A DNA stretch of 64,000 nt from Cryptomeria japonica (GCF_030272615.1 NC_081414.1:817790396-817854395); one strand, 5' to 3'. Shown: positions 1 to 12,158, numbered from the stretch's first letter. Made by a program: numbers and translations. The notes: generated by a model from the sequence alone, not told the origin.

Positions 1-130
1 TTTATCTTCCATCGTATTGGAATTAGTCATTGTATAAGGACCACACATACTGATAGCAATATTAATTAGTCAATTTTTATTGGGAATTGTTACTTTTTGA
101 TAATGAAATATGTTATCAATTCTAATCTAT

Positions 131-534
131 TTCTATTGAATCTTTTATTTATGCATTCAAGATTTGAAATAAAAACCAAATAAAAAATATGACAAATCAA
201 TTGTATATGATACTTTTGCTATAACTTATCAAAAGTTGAAAGCAATATATTAATTGTCTAATTGTGCCATAAAATGGGTCCCATGATTAATTAATGACAA
301 ATGTCAATACAATTTATCTTTCTTATCAACTTTGACCTGCTTCTATTGAATCTCTTACTTATGCATTCAAGATGTGAAAGGAAAACCAAGTAAAAAGTCT
401 AACAAATCAGTTGTCTCTGATAATTTTGCTATAACTTACTAAAAGTTGAAAGCGATATTTTAATTGTCAAGTTGTGCCATAGACTTGGTCCCATAGTTAA
501 TTAATGACAAATATCAATACAATTTATCTTTCTT
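131..534. repeat. Tandem duplication, 210-bp period
   Basis: The block beginning ttctattgaatc at 131 returns at 341 and stays aligned at a fixed 210-bp offset to about 534, where both copies contain caatttatctttctt. The copies differ by scattered substitutions, so the duplication is old. A weaker partial copy seems to precede it at about 50-130. It has no coding content. Confidence 0.85.
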
Positions 535-749
535 TTCTCTTTTTGTTTTATCTATATTTTGAAGTATTGAGATCATCTTTTAAGTTAATAAAATTGAAAT
601 TGATATAATCTTAAATTACATATATTTCAAAAAAAAATAAAAATTCATTAATTAATTTTTAATAAAATTTCAGATTATTTCTTATTTTAGTATTATTTAT
701 AAAAAATAGAAATAAAAGTTTATAAGAATTAATTTATTGTAATTAATAA

Positions 750-802
750 TTTTTATATAATAAGTGATTTGTCACTCCTACTTTTTATATAATAAGTGAT
801 TT
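750..802. repeat. Two-copy tandem repeat, 32-bp period
   Basis: The 21-mer tttttatataataagtgatt(t) occurs at 750-770 and again at 782-802, separated by an 11-bp spacer. This is a simple local duplication in AT-rich DNA. Confidence 0.8.
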
Positions 803-904
803 ACCACAATGCAAAAAACAACACTACAACAACATTAATAGAAACTAACAACAAAAAGAGACCAAGTCTTAGAAAATAAAAAATAGTAGTAGAAAACACC
901 AAAA

Positions 905-2280
905 CAAACTATAGGGGTGCCTTTCGCACCTCAGTGGCATCAATGGCACTGTTCCATTCATTAGACGGGAACTTATACATCTCCTTAGCCTCCTTCTTAT
1001 CCTCCTCTGTGTCTGCAGTGCATTCCCTCAGCAGAGAGAGGGTGAGCGTCGAGCTATGTAAAACCTACAGATGAAATTTGTTAAGGCCCACAATTTGGGA
1101 ATCCCAGGCCTCCATCTTGCTCTTGAGCCGATTGACATCATCCATGATAGCCTACAATTCAAGCACAGGGCCTAGGTTCTCAATCCTCTGTGTGATGTCC
1201 AACATGTCCGTGCGCAACTTTTATATTTGCTCCATAGTAGGGATACCCTAGGGGTTCACAATAGCCATGTCATCCATAGTCTTATCCATCACCTTGGTCA
1301 CATCTTTAGTAGGGGAATAGTCGATATCATTGCCCAAGCCCATTAGGGGAAGAGAGTTCATCACCTGTTCCGCCATCTTTAAATCTGAGTCCAAGTTACC
1401 AAAGTCTGAGGATTTGGTATCAGAATTTTCCTCACCCATGACACCCATAGTGCCCATGTTCATATGGGCCCTATCCTTAACATCAACAGAGTCTTGGGCT
1501 TGCATCTCAGAATTGCCTGTGCCAGCGACACCAACAGTGTTTAAAACCATGGGGTTCCTAGTCATATCCACATCCACAACATCCTCACTAGGGGCCCCCA
1601 TAGTGGTATTAGGGTCCTCTCCCTCCTTGTCCATAATGGGGTCCTCCTCCGAGTCAATATTTTCAATCACAGGGGTCTTCTTTTTGCACAAGCTTTTGGA
1701 AGCCAATCTGGAGGATCTCCTTTTAACCTTAGAGTCAGGGGAAGGATTGTCATTCTTAGCATCCTCAAAGGATGAATTGTCATCAAAGACAATGTGTTTG
1801 CATTTAACAGGGGTTTTGCCTTTGCCCTTGGATAGGGAGTGGGAGACAATGGGAAAGGTGAACAGAGTCAAGCTGGGCGAGACCGTAGATAAAGAAACAA
1901 CAAAGGCATAAGCAGGCAGAGACATGGAGAAATTGGCTATAGCAAAGCCTTCATGAGGATACTGGAAAAATCTAGGGAAGGCCATACACAGGGCAACAAG
2001 CTGTTGAGGAGTAGGCATGGGGGGCTGAGAGAACGAGAGGTTCTGGGGGGGGGGCAAAGGGCCTCATAAAATTTGTATAGCCTATAAATGAGGCCCTATT
2101 GAAGGAGGTAGGGTGGCTTATCCCCATGCTTGGGTTCCATCGTATCTTTAATAGAGCTTTCAATGGAATGTAGTAAATAAAAGGGCAGATAGAGAAAATC
2201 ATTATTGCGAAAATGATTGAGAAGGGGCAAATGATAGTAGTAAAATTATTTATGTTATTTATTTTGACAGTCAATAATTT
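905..2280 (-). pseudogene. Remnant of a disordered LINE-associated (ORF3-like) protein
   Basis: The longest open stretch is 1248-2057 (269 codons). It is Pro/Ser-rich at its N-terminus, followed by a basic patch (KVKRRSSRLASK, KKKTP) and an acidic, Asp/Glu/Met-rich tail. Related coding continues past stops on both sides. Toward 905 the frame gives a heptad-like segment (MDDVNRLKSKMEAWDSQI) and ends near SNEWNSA. Toward 2280 a shifted frame reads HPTSFNRASFIGYTNFMRPF. The order (variable Pro-rich part, RRSSRLASK-like basic patch, acidic stretch, C-terminal coiled coil, EWxxx near the end) matches the third ORF of the LINE at 8.7-10.4 kb, whose equivalents are RQSHRFANK and ADEWTEL. I infer a 5'-truncated copy of a related element. 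No poly-A tail or TSD could be fixed. The function of this protein type is unknown. Confidence 0.45.
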
Positions 2281-4141
2281 AGGTATGATTTATTAAAAAA
2301 ATGTTAGTTGAAGTTTATTAAGTTAATTACATTATCTAATTATGTTTTTTTTTAGCTTTTTGTAATGCTCACTTCTTACCCAAGTGAACATTACTAAAAT
2401 GTAGAACTAATTTTTTTTATATAATATATTACTCTAATTAAGGCAAAGGAGATCATTATCATACTCATTATAACATTCAACTAACATTTACGATACCAAT
2501 GAATCTAATTGGAACAATAGCTTATAACAATACTCAATTAACAAAACTGGCATTTCCTATCCAAGTTCACTTTTTGTATAGTAAACATTGCACCCTGATA
2601 CATGTACCTACATACCTATTTACACAACTAGATGTACAATACAAAATGTATCAAAGGTTAGATACATAATCATCAAGATAAGTCATATCATTACTTTAAG
2701 TGGATCAATCATACAACAAACCTAAGAGCTAGACATAAAGTCTTAGGAGCTCATTGTAGATGGCCTTGCCTACATGAATGCGCAGAGTCTTCATAGTTCG
2801 ACTTTAAAAAAAATCATATAAATTTATAAAGGAGGGTACACAACCCTTTCTAGGGCCTCATACCCTAGATAGTTCTCTTGTCGGCTACCACCCACTACAG
2901 TGAAATAGGGACACAATCTTAGGTATTCTCTTTCTCTTTTATAACTCTATACATAAAAATAAAGGAGGTATTATGCTAATATAAATTATAATTTTTATTG
3001 ACTAACTTTTATTTTATTTTATTTTTTATACAATAGAGAGACCATTTGTTCTTCTATACTTCTTAAATTTTGAAAGTAAAAGGTCCATCCCTAAAATTAC
3101 CAATTAACCATGTGGGAGACATAGTATTGAATTTTTTATTATATTGCTAGTTACTTTAATATCACTCCTTTAAATTCTTTGATATGGAAGTATCATTAAA
3201 TATTAATAAAAAGAAATTATATTAACATCGATGTTAGAATTACTAGACAAGATGTAAATAAGTGGAATAAACAATCAGGAGCAAAATCATTTCTTAACTA
3301 TTTTAAAATTCAAAATAAATATTCTTTCTTTTTTTGCCAAATAAGAACTCAAATTATAGTATGGAAACAAATCTATTATCTTTTGATATCTATTTTATAG
3401 GGTAAAATAAAATAACTCTTCATTCTTTTTTAACAAAACTCTCTTTTTAATTTTTTACATCAATATTAAATTCATTATCTAAATCACTAATTTTATATCA
3501 ACATTAATCTAAATAATAGGTTAAAAACACAAAGTTGTGTCACACTTTTATAAAGGAAATGATCAATGCTAATTTAACTTTTTAAATTGAATCGATAGAA
3601 AGTGAAATATATGTTTTGAATTTTGAAATGATGTAAGCTAATAAAATGTAATTTTTTTTCTGTATATTTTATGTTTTTAATTTTTTTAAAAATTTAAAAA
3701 ACTATTTGAAGATACTTTCTTTCAAAGTAAAGACTATAATTTAGTTGTTGATAAAATACTAAAATTGAAGTTACATGAGGTGTAACACTTTATGTAGTAA
3801 ATTTTACCTTTTTTTGTTCATTTTTTTTGTGTATATTGATATCTTGAAACTTTACCGCAAAAATGTATTTTTAACTATATATATTTGAAAAGTTGTGTCT
3901 ACTGAAATATAACTTTTTATGTTCGGCATCACTTTTTTTCTTAATTATTTATCCAAATTAGAAAATAATTATATCATCTTGACATAGACTCTTTTCTCTA
4001 GTACATTTTTTTTTTAATTTTTAAATAAATTTTAGTATTTTTCCATTACAAGATAATCAACCTCACATTTTAGTGTTGATGACTTACTTTAGATAAAAAT
4101 AAAATATAAAAAATAATTAAAATATTAAAAGATATATATAT
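2281..4141. other. AT-rich intergenic DNA, no gene
   Basis: I see no coding similarity, clear repeat pair or RNA gene. The sequence is dominated by A/T runs and short imperfect repeats. Confidence 0.6.
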
Positions 4142-4395
4142 AGTCCAAGGGGTTGAGCTTAGTTGGTTAAAGCATTGAGTTCTCAATGTGGAGACCCAAG
4201 TTCAACTCCCATGAGGGACACCTTTGTGTAGAATTCTAAGTTGTGACCCTTGGTCTTCCAATTGTTGTTTCTAGTTTGGTGCTCAAAAGGAGCTAGTATT
4301 TGTAATAAGTTTGCTCAAAAGGAGCTGGTATTTGTAATAAGTTTGTAACGTGGATGCTCGAATGAGCAAAAAATGAGCTTTGTGATTCTATGATA
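4142..4395 (+). mobile_element. tRNA-derived SINE
   Basis: The 5' part reads gtccaaggggttgagcttag followed by ttggttaaagc, which fits a tRNA D-arm and an RNA polymerase III A box. About 40 bp further, cccaagttcaactccc fits a degenerate B box (GGTTCRANNCC). The tRNA-like head is followed by an unrelated body in which a 32-bp unit (gctcaaaaggagct...) is repeated in tandem at about 4281-4344, and a simple TG tail follows at 4406. A tRNA-like head, unrelated body and simple-repeat tail are the layout of a plant SINE. It is not a functional tRNA because no acceptor stem closes. AT-rich flanks hide any TSD. Confidence 0.65.
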
Positions 4396-4398
4396 CAC

Positions 4399-4405
<7 letters not shown>

Positions 4406-4434
<29 letters not shown>
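4406..4434. repeat. (TG)n microsatellite
   Basis: About 14 uninterrupted TG units follow a short AT run, at the 3' end of the SINE. It may be the tail of the SINE or a microsatellite grown from it. Confidence 0.9.
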
Positions 4435-5806
4435 TGGAAAATTCACTTATAGATCTATAAAAGGGTATTTTATACATTTAAAAATATATATTATTTACTA
4501 GAGTAGGAGTTGTTGAAACATCAAATTTAAAAAAAAAAATTTTAAAATTGGTAATTAAGTCCAAAGTGGTATAAAATATATATCTAGTAGACAATTCCAA
4601 TTGGAAAAGTTGTGGCCCATATATAAGATAGCTATAATGAATCTTTATCAGCCATATGTTTGACTAAAATTAATTTTTAGTTAGAATTACTTAAATTCAC
4701 TTGTTGTAATCAGTTTGTCTTAAACATGACACAATTATGTGTTTTTACCCAATAGTGTTGATAATATTAAATTCTTTAATTTCATAATAACACTACCCTC
4801 ATAACTATTTTACTTGTTTTGAATAATAAACTCCTCCTTTTACACTAGTGACCAGTAAGAATACATTTATTTATTTAATATATCAACATAAGACCAATAA
4901 TACCACATTCTTATATCAAATTACTTTTTAACATGAACTAAAATAAATAGCTTTCCAATGAGTAAATTCAACACATATATTTTTGTAGAATAAATACATA
5001 TTCAAAAGAAGTAATTTTCTAATTTCCAAAGATCTAAAGAAAAAAGAACACAAAAGATTTAAACAAAGCAACTTTCTAAAATATTATTTAGTAAAGATTC
5101 AAGAAGATAACTTCCTAAATTCAAACAAGGTAAATTTATAGAATATTATTTCATAAGGATTCTAATAAGATAAATTTCTAAAACAATAATATTGACAAAT
5201 TTTCAAACAAGATAACTTCATAAAATAATATTTTAAAAGAATCTAATAAATTCGCTCCTTTTTTTTTTTCTTTTTTTTTAAAGATTAATAGTATGTTCTA
5301 ACAAGGTAACTTTCCAAAAAAAATTAATTAATAAAGCATGTTTCGAATCTCTAGTTGCTACATGGTGAAGTAACTATATTATTTTAAATTCTCTTTTCTT
5401 ATAAGGAATACGATTAAAAATGTGCCCTATGTAGTCTTATAATTCTACATGGCTTATGTTGGAGCACAGGTAACCAGGAAAAATGTGTTATAATCTAAGT
5501 GATCATGCGCAAAAAACCCTAAGTATAATACTCGCTTCCAGAACTATATAACACAATGAGATATTAAACAAACAAAAGATTATCACAATATACATACACA
5601 TGGATTTACATTGGCAAAAAAATCTAACATTAGTGAAAAACCAATTAAACTTTATCCTACAGTATAATTTATATAATACACATTAGTATCATTTATTTAA
5701 TAAAATACATACAAATTATAAAATAATAATATCACCAGAATCTAGGATTTGTATACAACCATTCAAAAACATACTGAATTAACTAAGATCTCATTACAAT
5801 CCTAAC
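4435..5806. other. AT-rich intergenic DNA, no gene
   Basis: No gene or defined repeat is seen. Several imperfect copies of an 'aagataacttcctaaa'-like motif recur at about 5030-5250, suggesting an eroded tandem array. A poly-pyrimidine run lies at about 5258-5280. Confidence 0.55.
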
Positions 5807-5821
5807 AATCACTATAAACCC
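5807..5821. repeat. 5' target-site duplication of the LINE
   Basis: The 15-mer aatcactataaaccc is repeated exactly at 10668-10682, just after the LINE's A-rich tail. A long exact duplication next to a poly-A tail is the signature of target-primed reverse transcription. Confidence 0.92.
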
Positions 5822-7885
5822 CTTCTTAATAAGTGTATCAGCCCCTCACAAAGAGGTTTTGTTTCGGGCAGGCAAATTCTTGATGCAATCATTACTACCC
5901 ATGAGGTCATCCACTCCATGGAGAGAAGTCGCAACCCAGGTATGGTTCTCAAACTTGACATCTCTAAGGCTTATGATAAAGTTAATTGGAAGTTCCTGTA
6001 TGTTGTCCTCTCTAAAATGGGTTTCCAGGAAAGATTCATCAATATTATCACGGTGGTGATGGAAAGTGTTCAATATTTGGTGATTGTCAACGACACTCCT
6101 TGGGGTTTCTTTAAGGCTAGGAAGGGGCTAAGGCAGGGGGACCCCCTCTCACCTTACTTGTTCATTATGGTAGGTGATGTCTTGAGTAGGAATTTCTCCA
6201 ATTTAATTAGGATGAGAAGAATCTTAGGGGTGAAAGCTGCTTCCACCCTTCCTCTTGTGGTTTTGCAGCAATTTGTTGATGACACCTTCCTTTTTGGCCA
6301 ATCGTCTGTGATAAAAGCTAAAGAATGGAAACATTTGTTGGAGGAGTACGCCATTGCTTCTGGTCAACTTATCAACTATTGCAAGAGCAAAATTTACTTT
6401 TTCAACATAGATAGAAACCTCCAGGGTAAACTTATGCAAATCCTTGGGTGTTGTGTAGCTGATCTCCTTGATTCCTACTTGGGTCTCCCCCTCACTATTA
6501 AGGAGGTCACCTCCCATTTTTGGGAATCAATTTTAGAAAGAATGTAGAAGAAACTTATTGGCTGGATCAGAAAAACTCCAAGTAGTGCAAGTAAACTCCA
6601 GCTTCTGTTGGCCTCTCTTCAAGATGTCCCAGTCTACTTTCTTTCTCTATTTAAGATTTCCATTGCTATGGTTGAGAAACTTGAGAAAATACAAAGAAGT
6701 TTTATGTGGTCAGGGTTGGAGGAAAAGGCTAGCATTAGCTTAGTCAATTGGGAGATGGTGTGAAAACCTAAGTGCATGGGAGGTCTAGGGATTAGAAATT
6801 TTTTTTATCTGAATAAGGCCTTGTTGACTAAAATTGGATGGAACCTTATGAAGGACAAAACTAACTAGAGCAAGATTATAAGTGTCAAGTACTTCAATCA
6901 CTCCCCCTTCTACTCTCTTCTTTCCTCTAATGAGCTCCCTTCAAGGTCTAAGATATGGAGCAACATTGTAAAGAACAGGAAGCTACTCAAATAGGGTCTA
7001 AAATGGAAAGTTTGCAATGGTGAGAAGATTAGATTCTGGGAGGACAACTGGATTGGCAATAGACCCCTTTCCTTTTCCCATTTCAATTGTCTCAAGGACA
7101 CTCTCAAGGACTCGTTAGGCTCTCTCATGATAAACTACATCTCTCCCTCCCGCTACTAGTTATGGCTCATTGATGGTCTGGGAAACAACCCCCAGTGGGC
7201 CCATTTGGTTGGAGAGTTACAATCCTTTCTTGAGAAGATCAGGATCCCCTATTTCACTCACACTGATAAACTTGTTTGGGTTGTGAACCCCTTAGGGACT
7301 TTCAGTGTCAAATCAGCCTATAATCTCTTGTTTACCCTCATGAATGATTTCTACAGTTGGAGAGAAGTTTGGAACTCTCATCTCATCCCTAAAGTTAACT
7401 TCTTCTAGTGGATGACCCTTCATGGGAAGATCCTTACTATCGATAATCTCAAAATGAGGGGATTTCTGCTAGCCAACATGTGTGTCATGTGTAATTGTGT
7501 AGAGGAAAGAATAAATCACCTCTTTATCCATTGCCCCTTTGCTTCTATGGTCTAGCAAAAAATTTTGTAGAAATTTAATTTGGCTTGGACCTTCTTAGAA
7601 GACTTGCAACAATTTATCAGCAACTAGAAGTGCCCCTCTGCTCACCCATCGATCCATCTGTTTTGGAGACTCATACCTCCCCAGATCTATTGGAATATCT
7701 AGAAGGAAAGGAATAATCAAATATTTCATGGTACCAATAACTTGGTTGACATGATGGCTGACATAGGCGAGAAGCTCCTCAGAGAGAATACCATGATCTG
7801 CAAATGGAAAACTCCACAATCTGCCCCTATGGTTTTGGATCGCAACTGGATTAAAGCTTAGAATCTGCTAGATAACTTCCTTCGA
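5822..7885 (+). pseudogene. LINE reverse transcriptase, N-truncated, with zf-RVT linker
   Basis: The frame from 5822 gives RT blocks in the usual order: RGFVSGRQILD, LKLDISKAYDKVNW (catalytic Asp), GLRQGDPLSPYLFI, and the active-site box FVDDTFLFG in place of the usual F/YADD. The thumb and linker follow, then the zf-RVT region at about 7265-7555 (GTFSVKSAYNLLF, then CVMCNCVEERINHLFIHCPF). It is interrupted by about ten in-frame TAG codons (for example 6545, 6867, 7157, 7408, 7554, 7690), most where Trp or Gln is expected, and at least one TGA near 6762. It once made LINE cDNA at nicked target sites. Homology to the plant L1 RT family is certain; the gene is not functional. Confidence 0.93.
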
Positions 7886-8449
7886 TATGAGAATTCAAAA
7901 AAGATGGAGAGGATTAATACCAGATGGTCAACACCTCCCCCTCCATGGCTCAAACTTAATTTTGATGGTGCTAGTCACAATGGTTTTGTGGCAGGAGGTG
8001 GAATTATCAGAGACAACATGGGCAACCTAGTTCTGGCCTACGTGATAAATTTTGACTCTGGCTCGAGAAACATGGCTGAGGCCGAGGCCCTTTCTCTCTT
8101 CTGGGGGCTTAAGCTAGCTCTTGGTATCAATTCTAAAAGATTGATCATTGAAGGGACTCTAAGTTGATTATTGAGGTAGCTAAAGGAGCTTCAGGGGTTA
8201 GCTGGATGATCAACATCGTCGTCAAGGACATCTGGTCCATGATAGTCTAGCTGAAGGAATTTCAAATTCAGCACATCTACAGAGAGGGAAACACATTGGC
8301 AGACTCTCTGGCTATGATAGGTCTGGAGATAAAAGGTACGAGGTCTTGGAGACACCTTGATTCTCTTACTGACAAGTAGAAGTACCTTTTTAGGAAACAT
8401 CAAATTGCCTCTACCAATCAATGGTGTGCCATATATTTTCTTATAAGGG
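7886..8449 (+). pseudogene. LINE RNase H domain (RVT_3 type)
   Basis: The sequence reads WLKLNFDGASHNGFVAGGG (first catalytic Asp), then MAEAEALSLFWGL (Glu), then, after a one-base deletion near 8154, EG-DSKLIIEVAKG (Asp), and finally HIYREGNTLADSLA (Asp). These are the four acidic positions of the RNase H fold found after RT in many plant LINEs, where it would degrade the RNA strand of the hybrid. The frameshift at about 8154 and a TAG at about 8248 (MIV*LKEF) break it. Confidence 0.88.
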
Positions 8450-10360
8450 GTCGCATTGGGCCAGCTACTATCCTAAGCTGTTGGAGGGAAATTTATATTC
8501 AAATTAGGTGGGCTATGCCAAGCTGGCCTCATGTGGTCCCCACCCTCTCCATCTGATGCCGACGTGGTGGGACACCGAATTCTGTGTCACCGAAGGATTG
8601 AAGTGCCAAATTTTAATCATTAATCACAGCAAGGACACCACTTATTACCATAACTAGAACTTAAGATCTCTTCATAATGATGATCTTTGCAAGTTGGTGG
8701 AGAAATTAAGAGGTGTCCCTTCACATGCTTCCCAGAGCTAGCGGACACATGCCTTGGGAAACACCACTAAAAATAATTATTGCAACTCACACAATACTTT
8801 GGCTATTTCTCAGTCGATTTCTCTTATCTCCAGCTCTGGTTTTTCCCTCTGCATATCCTTCTTCAGGTCTGCACTGCATCTCAACATCACTCTGGAGGAA
8901 GCTATCATGGGGGGTGATTTAGTCTGGGTGGAGCTGGACACTATTGATGACTATTTTTGTAATGGCCCATGCGTCTGGATGTATGCTAAGGAAGGGGGAA
9001 TCATCCTATTCATGGAAGCCATGAGAGGGTTTGACGAAAGCCTCTCCATGCATTTTGTCAACAAGTGGAATGATAGAAGAGTGGTCATGGGGGAAATTTC
9101 ATTTAAAATCAGTGAGGAAGTTATCACCCAGGCTATGGGTCTCTCTATGGAGGGCAAGAAGTGGAAGAAAAAAAGAAGGGTTGCGGATGAGAACAACATG
9201 AACCGCTTATTCAAAAAGGGTGAGGAACTGGCCAAAATGCGTGGGGGTTTCAATAGGGAATGCTTACCCTACCTATGGGACCTGGTGTGCAAGATAATTA
9301 TGAAATACTTTACCCTCGAGGGAAGGTATGGTATCTTTTACTATTACCATTTCCCATTGCTCAATCACTTTTGCAACCATGACACCATCTTTTTCTGTTC
9401 TTTCTCCTACATGCCTTAGAATCTACTGTTAAAGATGTCTGCCACTGCATGAATCAATAGGGTAATTATACCATCCTCCACCAGGGGCTGATGTTTCGAA
9501 TTTACAATTTTCACAAGGCCCTATATCCCCCTAAGCCCATCTCAGTCCAACCTGCTCCCTCCATCCAAGGTCCCTCTACTGGTTCTAAAAAAGGCCTCAA
9601 AAAGACTTCAAAAAAGTTGATGATGCCTTGTCAATCCCCTAACCAAGGCCCACCCTTCCCCCTCAAAATTGGGGAGAAAAATTAAAGCGACCCCTCTACT
9701 ATGAAACCCACCACCAAGAAACCTAGGAAGGAGCCTAAAATCCTTCTTGTCAAGTCGGATGCAGAGGAGGGTATCACCCTGCGACAGTCCCACAGGTTTG
9801 CTAACAAGCCCCAGATGAAGCAAATCATCATGAGAAAGAACTATGCTAATGAGGAAGAGGATGACTATGAGAAAGTGGAAAGTGCAAAGGGGGAGGAGGA
9901 AATGGAGGCTACAGAGGGCTCAAATTCCTCCAAACTGGGCAAAAACATCCCCGACTCGGAGACTTTCAAGGAGAATATTAAGAACACCTCCCTTGTTTCT
10001 AGCACTTCCCCACCACATACCTCTAAGGGAGATGGAAGGAATTATGAAGGTGGGAAGACTGCTATAGATGGTGGGGAGAAGGAAGAGGTGGTGCAGTGTA
10101 TGGGTTGCAATTCTATCTCTGATGACTTAAATGGTGTTAAGAAAAAACTGGAGTATCTAGAGTCCTATGTCAACAAAATAGGGAAATTCATCGTCAAAGT
10201 TATGCACTCTTTGGCTACCTCTTTCTACTTGCTCCACCAGGAAAAGGTGGAACAAGGTGGGCTAGAAAGCGACACCAATAAGGAACTGTTCCAGTTCCTA
10301 GCGGATGAATGGACCGAGCTTATGCTCTCTAAGCACATGCATGTTGAAAAACACGATTAA
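8450..10360 (+). pseudogene. Third ORF of the LINE: conserved N-domain plus disordered/coiled-coil tail
   Basis: Coding runs from about 8754 to 10357 with a frameshift near 9390 and stops near 9460 and 9683. The N-terminal 220 codons look globular and conserved (FKISEEVITQAMGLSMEGKK, LEGRYGIFYYYHFPLLNHF). A second stretch (MFRIYNFHKALYPPKPIS) leads into a Lys/Pro-rich linker, a basic patch (TLRQSHRFANK), a long acidic segment and a C-terminal coiled coil ending near FLADEWTELM. The reading frame, lost only through a few lesions, implies a former protein of roughly 500-600 residues. I do not recognise an enzymatic domain. It lies inside the LINE TSD, so it moved with the LINE. It might be an accessory factor or a captured gene. 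8450-8753 is the linker between RNase H and this ORF. Confidence 0.72.
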
Positions 10361-10667
10361 TGGTTGAAACTTTTCCTTTTTTATATAGTTTTTTTCACTA
10401 GAATGGCTGGTTTCTTGATAATCTTTCTACTTTTAACAGTTAATATAGTTTAAACAATATGCTCATTTACTACTACTTAAGGTGCTTTTTGGATGAGATT
10501 ATTTTCAATATTGGGTTATCCATTAGCAGTATGCAGTTTTTATTTTTGAGGACTAAAGTAGGGGTTGGCTGACTGTCGTCAAGCAGCTATGTGTGTGTGT
10601 GTTAGTAGTGCTTTTTTCTATGTCTTTGGGTCAGCCCCCTTGTCTTAGCTTCTTTATAATAAAAAAA

Positions 10668-10682
10668 AATCACTATAAACCC
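10668..10682. repeat. 3' target-site duplication of the LINE
   Basis: Exact copy of the 15-mer at 5807-5821, directly after the A-rich tail. A few leading A bases may be shared with the tail. Confidence 0.92.
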
Positions 10683-10909
10683 TAAATAACATATAAAATA
10701 TTAAAAAAACCCAGAACATAGAAATGCACTTATATACATCTCATACATCTAGCCAATCCCAAAATATAACGAGCACACATTAATATGCTAACACTAGCTA
10801 GTGATAAAGATTCACTGCCTCCATAAGGAATAGAGGCCCTCACAATATCACAAGGGGTATGGGAGGTGTCCCCATCCCACATAGGTGGGAAGGCTCCCCA
10901 TGTTGCATG
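10683..10909. other. Pre-insertion host DNA left of Copia A
   Basis: Non-coding. It carries short motifs such as tccccatgttgcatggga that resume on the far side of Copia A at 41141 (tctccccatgcaggtggg, tctccccatgcaaaggga). Flank and continuation therefore formed one local array before insertion. Confidence 0.6.
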
Positions 10910-10914
10910 GGAGA
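10910..10914. repeat. Target-site duplication of Copia A (left)
   Basis: ggaga precedes the left LTR and is repeated at 41136-41140, directly after the right LTR. Confidence 0.8.
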
Positions 10915-12158
10915 TGTTAGACAATTCAAATAAATGGAGGACAACTAAGAGGGGGGCGTGAATCAGTTGTCAGTAGATTACCGAAACCTTAAGCATTCAA
11001 AAATTTATTACCAGAACATATAAAATCAATACTGAAATGCATAAACCAATTACTAGAATAGTAAATATAACAATTGAGCACAAGAAATAATTAGAGAATA
11101 GTTACCATCCATTCATAACACATGACACCAAGATTTGTACGTGGAAAACCTAGTAAAGGGAAAAACCATGGTGGGAAGCCTACCCACAATCAGATAATAC
11201 TTGTGCAGTAAGTATGTGAGTACAAATTGAGGGGCCTGCACATGCAAGAAGGCCAATAGCCTAGAGCACACTGCTCATCACAAAAGGAGCCTCACTGACT
11301 ACAAAAGAAATCCAGACTACAATTCGGAAAGAAGAATGAACTGCAATAATAGCATCTCCTATGCTTGAGTACAATTTTGGTTAAGCTCAATATCAGAGGT
11401 ATTAAACCTCTTGCATAAGCCCAACTCAATCATCTATGATTGACCAAATCCTCTACATGAATGACTATTACATTATTTGCTTCCTTGCATATGATCTAAA
11501 ATGAGATCTTACACATATATACGAACCTTAGATCTAAATAATTAGGTCGGCCACCCAAATACTAATTCAATAAACCCATTACATAATTTTAAAATAAAAT
11601 CATAAAACATGTTAGACTGACTAAGGCCAAACAAATATCATCCAACCAATAAATCATCCTGAAAACACATCGGAGAGATCCAACAACACGTTTCATGAAA
11701 CCGGTCCATAATCTAGATAGTACTAGATCCAATTTAGGTCCACACATGCTAAAGAAATGATTCCATTTAGTCAAGGCATGAACACAATCACCATCAGAAT
11801 CCTAAATCCCTACAAGAAGCCACACCAACACCACTTATGCATAACATCAAAAATCTTCAATAAAGCTCTGCCGATGAAACCCTTACCATATCAAGAAACC
11901 AGGCTTACAAGAATATAAGATAACATCTGATCATTAGGACAATACCAACTAGTTGAAACATATATTTGAATAGCATGAATAGGAGATCTAAGCAAATTCC
12001 ATATACCAAAGCATATCGGAGTATACCGGATTAACATGATCATTCAACCAGAAACCAACCATCCTACCGGATACCGGTAAACAGCCAAAGCAGCTAGTGT
12101 TGACATCAATGACAGAACATCAATGCAACACATAATCAATTCCTTCATATTGCCAATA
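10915..12158 (-). repeat. 3' LTR of Copia A
   Basis: Pairs along its full length with 39893-41135. On the element strand it begins TATTGG and ends CTAACA. It contains the block 'acgtggaaaacc...gggaaaaacca' (about 11138-11170), which recurs in the LTRs of C and H. Confidence 0.92.

Larger units (their letters stand above)
1..899. other. AT-rich intergenic DNA, no gene
   Basis: No reading frame here resembles a protein family. The stretch holds a 210-bp tandem duplication (131-534) and a 32-bp-period duplication (750-802), listed separately. The rest is AT-rich sequence with short A and T runs, typical of decayed intergenic DNA. Confidence 0.7.
5822..10667 (+). mobile_element. 5'-truncated plant L1-clade LINE with RNase H and a third ORF
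   Basis: This non-LTR retrotransposon is defined by a 15-bp TSD and a terminal A-run (about 10653-10668). The 5' truncation removes ORF1, the endonuclease and the N-terminal part of RT: the sequence opens inside RT at SPSQRGFVSGRQILD. In order it holds the RT core, the zf-RVT linker, a plant-type RNase H domain, and about 2.2 kb more with a long ORF before the poly-A. Because the TSD encloses all of this, the third ORF belongs to the inserted unit. Stops in the RT part are almost all TAG. The element is dead. Confidence 0.9.

Noticed and set aside
1330-1911. Plus-strand frame of 193 codons
   Set aside because: It is opposite the minus-strand LINE-associated ORF and has no family-like features.
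4142-4230. Functional tRNA gene
   Set aside because: A and B boxes are present, but no closing acceptor stem or normal anticodon arm; SINE head is the better reading.
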